From contig JBFEUI010000061.1 of NCBI GenBank assembly GCA_041547565.1, forward strand, positions 1-15,762: a stretch of 15,762 nucleotides of DNA, given 5' to 3'. The DNA comes from JBFEUI01 sp041547565. Lineage in GTDB: Bacteria > Pseudomonadota > Gammaproteobacteria > Thiohalomonadales > Thiohalomonadaceae. The notes beneath the pieces were generated by a model that was given only the letters and a program-made list of their open reading frames with translations, searched no databases and was not told the DNA's origin. The position numbers and the translations under genes were made by a program. Positions 6,773 through 13,088 of this stretch are shown here, piece by piece; position 1 is the stretch's first letter, and each line of letters starts with the position of its first letter.

Positions 6773-8194
6773 ATGGCTGTGAAAAGCTACAACGCGGGCG
6801 TTAAAGAGTACCGCGAAACATACTGGATGCCTGAGTACACGCCGAAAGAGACCGATATCCTGGCATGCTTCAAGGTCACCCCCCAGCCGGGTGTACCGCG
6901 TGAAGAGGTGGCTGCCGCCGTGGCTGCTGAGTCTTCCACTGGCACCTGGACCACTGTCTGGACCGACCTGCTGACCGACCTGGACTACTACAAGGGCCGG
7001 GCCTACGCCATCGAAGACGTTCCCGGTGACGACACCTGCTTCTACGCCTTCGTCGCCTACCCCATCGACCTGTTCGAAGAGGGCTCCGTCGTTAACGTGA
7101 TGACCTCACTGGTCGGTAACGTGTTCGGTTTCAAGGCCCTGCGTGCACTGCGCCTGGAAGACATCCGCTTCCCGCTGGCCTATGTCATGACCTGCAATGG
7201 TCCGCCCCAGGGTATCCAGGTCGAGCGCGACATGCTGAATAAATACGGCCGTCCGCTGCTCGGCTGCACCATCAAGCCGAAGCTGGGCCTGTCCGCCAAG
7301 AACTATGGCCGTGCCTGCTACGAAGGCCTGCGCGGTGGTCTGGACTTCACCAAGGACGACGAGAACGTCAACTCCCAGCCGTTCATGCGTTGGAAACACC
7401 GCTTCGACTTCGTGATGGAAGCGATCCAGAAGGCCGTGGCGGAGACCGGCGAGCGCAAGGGTCACTACCTGAACGTTACCGCACCGACCGCCGACGAGAT
7501 GATGAAGCGCGCCGAATACGCCAAGGAGATCGGTGCCCCCATCATCATGCACGACTACCTGACCGGCGGTTGGGCGGCCAACACCCAACTGGCCCAGTGG
7601 TGTCGTGACAACGGCATGCTGCTGCACATCCACCGTGCGATGCACGCCGTACTCGACCGTAACCCCCACCACGGTATCCACTTCCGTGTACTGACCAAGA
7701 TCCTGCGCCTGTCAGGTGGTGACCACCTGCACTCCGGCACCGTGGTCGGCAAGCTGGAAGGTGACCGTGATGCGACCCTCGGCTGGATCGACATCATGCG
7801 CGATTCGTTCATCAAGGAAGACCGTTCACGCGGTATCTTCTTCGACCAGGACTGGGGCGCCATGCCCGGCGTGCTGCCGGTGGCCTCCGGTGGCATCCAT
7901 GTCTGGCACATGCCTGCACTGGTGAACATCTTCGGTGACGACTCGGTACTGCAGTTCGGTGGCGGTACGCTGGGTCACCCCTGGGGTAACGCTGCCGGTG
8001 CGGCGGCCAACCGTGTTGCGGTCGAGGCCTGTGTCGAAGCCCGCAACGAGGGCCGTGAGCTGGAGAAAGAGGGTAAGGACATCCTTACCACTGCCGCCAA
8101 GCACAGCCCAGAGCTGAAGATGGCGATGGAGACCTGGAAAGAGATCAAGTTCGAGTTCGATACCGTGGACAAACTCGACGTGTCTCATAAATAA
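6773..8194 (+). CDS. cbbL: RuBisCO form IA large subunit
   Basis: Catalytic subunit of ribulose-1,5-bisphosphate carboxylase/oxygenase, which adds CO2 to ribulose bisphosphate in the Calvin-Benson-Bassham cycle. The 473-aa length and sequence are those of proteobacterial form IA. All active-site residues are present: K168 and K170 in TIKPKLG, the carbamylated K194 with Mg ligands D196 and E197 in GLDFTKDDE, H287 in HIHRAM, and loop-6 K327 in GTVVGKLEG. It starts with an AGGAG ribosome site 10 nt before the ATG. With a cbbQ gene downstream and no carboxysome genes, it fits the cytosolic 'IAq' subgroup. It is the first gene of the operon. Confidence 0.98.
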   Translation: MAVKSYNAGVKEYRETYWMPEYTPKETDILACFKVTPQPGVPREEVAAAVAAESSTGTWTTVWTDLLTDLDYYKGRAYAIEDVPGDDTCFYAFVAYPIDLFEEGSVVNVMTSLVGNVFGFKALRALRLEDIRFPLAYVMTCNGPPQGIQVERDMLNKYGRPLLGCTIKPKLGLSAKNYGRACYEGLRGGLDFTKDDENVNSQPFMRWKHRFDFVMEAIQKAVAETGERKGHYLNVTAPTADEMMKRAEYAKEIGAPIIMHDYLTGGWAANTQLAQWCRDNGMLLHIHRAMHAVLDRNPHHGIHFRVLTKILRLSGGDHLHSGTVVGKLEGDRDATLGWIDIMRDSFIKEDRSRGIFFDQDWGAMPGVLPVASGGIHVWHMPALVNIFGDDSVLQFGGGTLGHPWGNAAGAAANRVAVEACVEARNEGRELEKEGKDILTTAAKHSPELKMAMETWKEIKFEFDTVDKLDVSHK

Positions 8195-8198
8195 AACA

Positions 8199-8289
8199 GA
8201 TACAAGATACAAGCAGGGGCGGTAGTACCGCCCCCTGCAAGATACAAAACATCGCGTTTACTCCTTGTATCTTGCCTCTTGTATCTTGC
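8199..8289. repeat. GATACAA repeat cluster between cbbL and cbbS
   Basis: The heptamer GATACAA occurs at 8199-8205, 8206-8212 and 8241-8247, and its reverse complement at 8265-8271 and 8279-8285. The two reverse copies sit in identical 12-mers, CTTGTATCTTGC (8264-8275 and 8278-8289). The forward and reverse copies can pair and enclose a GC hairpin. This lies inside the cbbL-cbbS mRNA and looks like an inserted small palindromic repeat element rather than a normal intergenic spacer. Confidence 0.8.
8213..8238 (+). other. GC-rich hairpin inside the cbbL-cbbS spacer
   Basis: GCAGGGGCGGTA (8213-8224) pairs with TACCGCCCCCTGC (8226-8238), with one bulged C. No T run follows, so it is not a typical intrinsic terminator. 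It could act as an mRNA stability or processing element that sets the ratio of large to small subunit message, or be the core of the repeat element around it. Confidence 0.65.
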
Positions 8290-8368
8290 TTCTGGAGTAG
8301 AGCGTCTGAACAAGCTGAAACAGCTACGGCGCAGTACTGAATCGAACAATATTCAGAGGACTTAAACA

Positions 8369-8725
8369 ATGAGCGAAATGCAAGATTACAAATCAAGCCT
8401 GGGCGACACTGCCAGTCGCAAGTTTGAAACCTTCTCATACCTGCCTGCGATGGATTCCGATCAGATTCGCAAGCAGATCGAGTACATCGTCAGCAAGGGC
8501 TGGAACCCCGGTATCGAACACACTGAACCGGAAAATGCCTTTAGCCATTACTGGTACATGTGGAAACTGCCGATGTTCGGCGAAACCGACGTTGATGCCA
8601 TCCTGGCTGAAGTCGAGGCCTGTCACAAAGCACACCCGGACAACCACATCCGTCTGCTGGGCTTTGACAACTACGCGCAATCCGCTGGCGCCGCCATGGT
8701 TATCTACCGCGGTAAAAGCGTTTAA
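8369..8725 (+). CDS. cbbS: RuBisCO form I small subunit
   Basis: The 118-aa small subunit, eight copies of which cap the L8 core of form I RuBisCO and support assembly and catalysis. Diagnostic stretches are FETFSYLPAMDSDQIRKQI near the N-terminus, KGWNPGIEH, and YWYMWKLPMFGE (the region around the small-subunit signature). The C-terminus is HIRLLGFDNYAQSAGAAMVIYRG, and the length is typical of form IA. The start has AGAGGAC upstream. The spacer to cbbL is 174 bp, longer than usual because of the repeat cluster. Confidence 0.98.
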   Translation: MSEMQDYKSSLGDTASRKFETFSYLPAMDSDQIRKQIEYIVSKGWNPGIEHTEPENAFSHYWYMWKLPMFGETDVDAILAEVEACHKAHPDNHIRLLGFDNYAQSAGAAMVIYRGKSV

Positions 8726-8748
8726 ACGCGCAGTCCGGAAGCACCACC

Positions 8749-8781
8749 GTTCCTGCCCGCACTGGGCGGGCAGGAACTTTT
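8749..8781 (+). terminator. Intrinsic terminator or attenuator after cbbS
   Basis: A perfect 12-bp stem GTTCCTGCCCGC / GCGGGCAGGAAC (8749-8760 and 8766-8777) with a five-base loop is followed by TTTT. It lies 23 bp after the cbbS stop. The T run is short, so partial read-through into the 103-aa gene, cbbQ and cbbO is likely. This would give much more RuBisCO message than activase message. Confidence 0.75.
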
Positions 8782-8803
8782 CAAATTAGAGAGAAAAGCA
8801 GTC

Positions 8804-9115
8804 ATGGCAAAACCAGATAGATATGTGGGCGTTGATAATGAAATGCATGGCGGTATGACCGCCATTGGCAAAATGATTCGCGACGCCCGGGTATTCGGCC
8901 TGATCCCCGAAACAGAAACCTGTGAGGGCTGGAACCTGGCCGGGATTGATGCCCTGTTGCAAAAGGTCAATGCCGAGTGGGACAAGTACGGCTGTCTGGT
9001 CAGCCATTTGCCCTCTGATCTTGCCGAACGCCACAGCCGTATTCACGGCGACGCCCTGGAGAAGGCCAGGGCGGCAGGTTGGACCGGTGAATTTGAAACC
9101 GATGACGAAGATTAA
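8804..9115 (+). CDS. Uncharacterised 103-aa protein between cbbS and cbbQ
   Basis: A soluble protein of no named family. It has no signal peptide, no membrane segment and no recognisable catalytic motif. The N-terminal half (GGMTAIGKMIRDARVFGLIPETETCEGW) and the middle (NLAGIDALLQKVNAEWDKYG) look helical. The C-terminus is strongly acidic (EFETDDED). The coding frame is clean, and a purine-rich GAGAGAAAAG lies before the ATG. It sits between RuBisCO and its activase genes on the same strand, 29 bp before cbbQ. An accessory role in RuBisCO assembly, activation or regulation is a guilt-by-association guess only. Confidence 0.82.
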   Translation: MAKPDRYVGVDNEMHGGMTAIGKMIRDARVFGLIPETETCEGWNLAGIDALLQKVNAEWDKYGCLVSHLPSDLAERHSRIHGDALEKARAAGWTGEFETDDED

Positions 9116-9144
9116 ACTAACTTTTGATAGAGAGAAGGTGTGTC

Positions 9145-9960
9145 ATGTCTAGCACAACTGTTGATCCCAATCAGTACATTGTCAAGAAGGAGCCTTACTA
9201 CGAGGAGGTTGGTAGAGAGGTTGCCCTGTATGAGGCCGCCTACAATGCCCGTATGCCGATGATGCTCAAGGGCCCGACCGGTTGTGGCAAATCACGCTTT
9301 GTCGAATATATGGCCTACAAACTCGGCAAGCCGCTGATCACCGTGGCCTGTAACGAGGATATGACCGCCTCCGATCTGGTCGGGCGCTTCCTGCTCGACA
9401 AGGACGGCACCAAGTGGCAGGACGGCCCGCTGGCCACCGCCGCGCGCATCGGCGCCATCTGCTACCTCGATGAGGTGGTGGAAGCCCGTCAGGATACTAC
9501 GGTTGTGATTCACCCCCTGACCGACCACCGTCGCACCCTGCCGCTGGACAAGAAAGGCGAGCTGATCCAGGCGCACCCGGATTTTCAGTTGGTGATCTCC
9601 TACAACCCCGGTTACCAGAGCCTGATGAAGGATCTGAAGCAATCCACCAAGCAGCGTTTCGGTGGTCTGGACTTCGATTATCCGGAAGCCGAAAAAGAGA
9701 CCGGGATCGTTGCCAAAGAATCCGGCGTCGACACAGAGACGGCCGGCAAACTTGTGCAGATCGCACACCGTGCCCGTAACCTCAAGGGGCATGGCCTGGA
9801 TGAGGGTATCTCTACCCGTCTGCTGGTCTATGCAGGCCAGCTTATCGCCAAGGGCATTGCCCCGACGGAGGCCTGTTCCATGACCATGGTGACCCCGCTG
9901 ACCGACGACCCGGATATGCGCGATACCCTGGATGCCGCCGTACAGACCTTCTTCGGATAG
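9145..9960 (+). CDS. cbbQ: RuBisCO activase AAA+ subunit CbbQ (MoxR-type ATPase)
   Basis: AAA+ ATPase of the MoxR group. Hexamers of CbbQ with one CbbO use ATP to remodel inhibited RuBisCO and release tight-binding sugar phosphates. In the 271-aa protein, Walker A is GPTGCGKS (residues 43-50), Walker B is AICYLDE (104-110), and a sensor-1 asparagine lies in ISYNPG (N154). The N-terminal EPYYEEVGREVALYEAA matches the family. The frame extends seven codons upstream to a TTG. The ATG at 9145 is preferred because AGAGAAGG precedes it and it gives the usual MSS start. Confidence 0.95.
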   Translation: MSSTTVDPNQYIVKKEPYYEEVGREVALYEAAYNARMPMMLKGPTGCGKSRFVEYMAYKLGKPLITVACNEDMTASDLVGRFLLDKDGTKWQDGPLATAARIGAICYLDEVVEARQDTTVVIHPLTDHRRTLPLDKKGELIQAHPDFQLVISYNPGYQSLMKDLKQSTKQRFGGLDFDYPEAEKETGIVAKESGVDTETAGKLVQIAHRARNLKGHGLDEGISTRLLVYAGQLIAKGIAPTEACSMTMVTPLTDDPDMRDTLDAAVQTFFG

Positions 9961-9968
9961 TAACGGTG

Positions 9969-10126
9969 TTTAACGCTGAGGGCGCAAAGACGCGAAGTGC
10001 GCAGAGAAAATGAACGCTTGCTTCGTTTCTGTAAGACTGTGGCCGAGAAGATTTTGCATCAAACATGCACTTCTAGAGGTTTTGGTTTTCTTTGCGGCCT
10101 TCGCATCTTTGCGCCTTTGCGTTAAA
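9969..10126. mobile_element. MITE-like inverted-repeat element between cbbQ and cbbO
   Basis: The left end (9969-10010) and the reverse complement of the right end (10086-10126) both begin TTTAACGC. They align for about 41 bp with few differences, through GGCGCAAAGA, GCGAAG and AGAAAA. The centre (10011-10085) carries no gene. The composition of tandem GCAAAG-like units resembles palindromic repeats scattered in many proteobacterial genomes. It starts 8 bp after the cbbQ stop and ends just before the cbbO ribosome site. No clear target-site duplication is visible. Confidence 0.75.
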
Positions 10127-10144
10127 TGTTTTGAGGCTTAGATC

Positions 10145-12484
10145 ATGGGCATTAATCTCGAAGATTACGAAGATTTCCTTGAAGAGACGGCACCGGAGGT
10201 GCGTGACGTTCTGGAGGGCACCTTCCAGGAAGCGGCACGCATCATGTCTCCGGCCGGACTGCAGGATTACATGGATGGCGCGAAAGCACTGTGCAACCTG
10301 GGTCGCGGCAGTGATGTGGTCGTCACCTACCTGCAGGAAATGCCGCTGGTGGCCAAGGAGTGCGGCGAGGATGTAATCGACGATTGCATCACCGCGGCCA
10401 TGAAACTCGCTTCCATGGTTTCAGGTGAGGTGGTGGCACTGCTGTTCAGCAGCCTACCTTCAGCAGCACGCAACCTGGGTGATGCGGAACTGCTGCGCGG
10501 CTACCTTACACTGATCCACCAGTTGTCGGGCACGGCGGCGCGCGGACTGCGCCCCATGCTCAACCACATGGATGAGCTGCTCTCCAAGTTGACCCTCAGC
10601 GGACTGCGCCGCTGGGCCAATTTCGGTGCCCAGGCCTACCGTCGTGATTTTGCAAACCTAACCGCCTATTTCAACCTGGAGTCGGCCGACAGCAAGGCGG
10701 TGCTGCAGAAGGAGCGGCGCGGCGTGCTGTTCATCAAGACCCAGCGCAAACTGAATTTCTACCTGCGCGCACTGTGGGGCCGCGATTTCTTTCTGCGCCC
10801 CACCGGGGCCGACTACACCGACTTCAAACCCTATATTGAAAGCCGCATCTTCCACCTGCCCGATGCGGTGGATAATCTTGGCGATATTGCGGGCCTGGAA
10901 CTCTATCGCGCCACTGCCGCGCACATGGCCGCACACATGAGTTATACCGACTCGCCAATCTCGGCCGAGCAGTTGAGCCCGGCGCAGATGTATTTTATCG
11001 GCCTGCTGGAGGATGCGCGGGTCGAGTACAAGGCGGTCAATGCGTTTCCCGGCTTAAAGAAGTTATGGCGCGCCCTGCTCGCCTACAAGTATGAAGAGCC
11101 GGTTGAACATCCCACCGTGGAAGTGCTCGAAGATGTGGCGCTGATGCTGCTCGATGATACATACAGCACGGACGACGCGGAACTCAACGCCTTTGCCGGC
11201 CGCTTTCATCAACAGATTGCAGAAAAGCAGGATGACAACAGCTTCTCCTGGCACATGGGGATGGAACTGTTCAATATCTTCTCCGCGCGCAAGGAGGTGC
11301 CCAGCCTGCGCATCCTCGAGCGCAGCCGTATCTCCTACCGGGACGACAATCGCTTTGTCTGGGAGTTCGAGGAGTTCGACTGGGATGCCGGTACCGAATA
11401 TATTCCGGCGAGCCAACGCCAAGTACGCAAGACGGTCAGCGTGATCGAGATGGCCAACGAAGTCGACTGCGAGCTGGCCGGCGACGATGCCCAGGAGATC
11501 TGGACCTGCGCCACCGAGATGTTTCCCTACGAAGATGCCGGCGAGGCCACCGAAAGCTTTAACGACATGTGGGGCAAGGAGCCGGTATCCGACCCCTTCC
11601 ACTACCCGGAGTGGGATTACCAGATCCAGTTAAGCCGCCCGGACTGGACCACGGTCTACGAGCGACGCCAGCCCAAGGGAGATCCCGAGGATATCCACGA
11701 TATCCTCACCGCCTACAAACCGATTGCCCATCGCATCAAGCAGATCATCGATCTGCTCACACCCGAGGGGGTACAGCGGGTGCGCAACATGGAGGACGGT
11801 GACGAGATCGATATCAATGCCGCCATTGACGCCATGGTGTCGATCCGCATGGGCGAACAGCCCAATCCGCGCATCACCATGCGCAACGTGCTGAAGAGCC
11901 GCGACCTGGCCGTGGTGGTGCTGCTTGACCTGTCGGAGTCGACCAACGAATCGATGGCCGGCTCGGACAAGACCGTACTGCAGCTGACGCGCGAAGCCGC
12001 CACACTGGTCTCCACCGCCATCGAGGGTATCGGCGATCCGTTCGCCGTGCACGGCTTTGCCTCGGATGGACGCCACGATGTGCAGTATTACCGCTTCAAG
12101 GACTTCAACCAGCACTTTGACGATGAGGCCAGGTCGCGCCTGGCCGGCATGAAGGGCGGCCTGTCCACGCGCATGGGGGCGGCGCTGCGCCACGCGGGCC
12201 ACCACCTGTTGAAACAGCCCGAACGGCGCAAGCTGATCCTGCTGGTCACGGATGGTGAACCGGCCGACATCGACGAGCGCGATCCGCAGCACCTGCGCCA
12301 CGACACCAAGAAGGCAGTCGAGGAACTTTACACCAATGGCGTGCTGAGCTATTGCCTGACGCTCGATCCCAATGCCGACAGCTACGTCAAACGCATCTTT
12401 GGCGAAAGCCATTACACCATCATCGACAACGTCGACCGTTTGCCGGAGAAACTACCGACCTTGTTTGCAAGTCTTACGAGTTAA
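10145..12484 (+). CDS. cbbO: RuBisCO activase adaptor CbbO (vWA domain)
   Basis: The 779-aa partner of CbbQ. In characterised systems one CbbO binds the CbbQ hexamer and its C-terminal von Willebrand A domain contacts RuBisCO. Here the vWA domain covers about residues 585-779 and has the MIDAS motif DLSES (D595, S597, S599), a later threonine segment (LSTRMGAALRHAG) and the aspartate of LVTDGEP. The N-terminal 550 residues are helical and match the CbbO/NorD type. Length is normal for the family. A GAGG lies at 10133-10136 before the ATG. Co-transcription with cbbQ is expected in spite of the repeat element between them. Confidence 0.95.
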   Translation: MGINLEDYEDFLEETAPEVRDVLEGTFQEAARIMSPAGLQDYMDGAKALCNLGRGSDVVVTYLQEMPLVAKECGEDVIDDCITAAMKLASMVSGEVVALLFSSLPSAARNLGDAELLRGYLTLIHQLSGTAARGLRPMLNHMDELLSKLTLSGLRRWANFGAQAYRRDFANLTAYFNLESADSKAVLQKERRGVLFIKTQRKLNFYLRALWGRDFFLRPTGADYTDFKPYIESRIFHLPDAVDNLGDIAGLELYRATAAHMAAHMSYTDSPISAEQLSPAQMYFIGLLEDARVEYKAVNAFPGLKKLWRALLAYKYEEPVEHPTVEVLEDVALMLLDDTYSTDDAELNAFAGRFHQQIAEKQDDNSFSWHMGMELFNIFSARKEVPSLRILERSRISYRDDNRFVWEFEEFDWDAGTEYIPASQRQVRKTVSVIEMANEVDCELAGDDAQEIWTCATEMFPYEDAGEATESFNDMWGKEPVSDPFHYPEWDYQIQLSRPDWTTVYERRQPKGDPEDIHDILTAYKPIAHRIKQIIDLLTPEGVQRVRNMEDGDEIDINAAIDAMVSIRMGEQPNPRITMRNVLKSRDLAVVVLLDLSESTNESMAGSDKTVLQLTREAATLVSTAIEGIGDPFAVHGFASDGRHDVQYYRFKDFNQHFDDEARSRLAGMKGGLSTRMGAALRHAGHHLLKQPERRKLILLVTDGEPADIDERDPQHLRHDTKKAVEELYTNGVLSYCLTLDPNADSYVKRIFGESHYTIIDNVDRLPEKLPTLFASLTS

Positions 12485-12520
12485 TGGCCAGCGCATTGCA
12501 ACGGCACATGCACACACGCC

Positions 12521-12556
12521 TAACCGAGGGTGACGCCACGAGGCGCACAGAGGACG
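12521..12556. repeat. Possible decayed copy of the GCAAAG-type repeat
   Basis: The segment starts TAACCGAGGG and continues through AGGCGCACAGAGGA. This loosely follows the left end of the element at 9969 (TAACGCTGAGGG ... GCGCAGAGAA), with gaps. No matching right end is seen. It may be a remnant or chance likeness; it also includes the region used as ribosome site by the next gene. Confidence 0.25.
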
Positions 12557-12560
12557 AATC

Positions 12561-13010
12561 ATGCACGACAGAGAACCGATTAATCTGCAGCTGAGTATTG
12601 CGCCTATGTACACACGCCATGAGAAGGTACCCGTTTATGAATTTCGTGACGGCATTCTCGATGCCACCCACTACAACCATGTGCACGTGGCGCTCAACCG
12701 CCTGGGCGAGAGCCTGCGCCTGGAACTGCCCGGCCTGAAGACACTCGACCTTATTCTGCAGCGTGATGCCTGGATTGTGGTTGACCGGGCCTTTAACGAC
12801 ATTCCCGTGGTGGCCTGGACCGACTTTGATATCGAGCGCCGCGCATCGTTGCACATGCCGGTGCACTGCCATATCCGCCTCTACCACGCCAGTGCCGGCA
12901 TCATCCTGAAGCGGGTGCTGGAGGCGATGGAGCTGCTACTGGGCGAGAAGCTGGATGAGAAGTCGATGGACGACATGGCCAAGGTCATCCCGTTCAAGAA
13001 GTCTGAATAA
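12561..13010 (+). CDS. Uncharacterised 149-aa protein downstream of cbbO
   Basis: I do not recognise the family. It is a soluble protein without signal peptide. The first part looks beta-rich (NLQLSIAPMYTRHEKVPVYEF), with two short strands at WIVVDRAF and IPVVAWTDFDIE. It then has a His-containing segment (SLHMPVHCHIRLYHASAG) and a long C-terminal helix (ILKRVLEAMELLLGEKLDEKSMDDMAKV). Histidines are frequent (HYNHVHV, HMPVHCH), but I cannot say that they bind metal. AGAGGACG lies before the ATG. It starts 76 bp after cbbO on the same strand and may belong to the cbb operon. Confidence 0.82.
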   Translation: MHDREPINLQLSIAPMYTRHEKVPVYEFRDGILDATHYNHVHVALNRLGESLRLELPGLKTLDLILQRDAWIVVDRAFNDIPVVAWTDFDIERRASLHMPVHCHIRLYHASAGIILKRVLEAMELLLGEKLDEKSMDDMAKVIPFKKSE

Positions 13011-13088
13011 TGCCGAATATCGTTCCACGACAACCTCGTTGAGCGGCGCAAGCAGTGTCGGTGCAATCGTGCCATGGGGAGTTGAATC

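Noticed and set aside
6774..12484. A carboxysomal RuBisCO locus
   Set aside because: No csoS shell, carbonic anhydrase or shell-protein genes follow cbbS. The order cbbL, cbbS, orphan, cbbQ, cbbO indicates the non-carboxysomal type within what can be seen.
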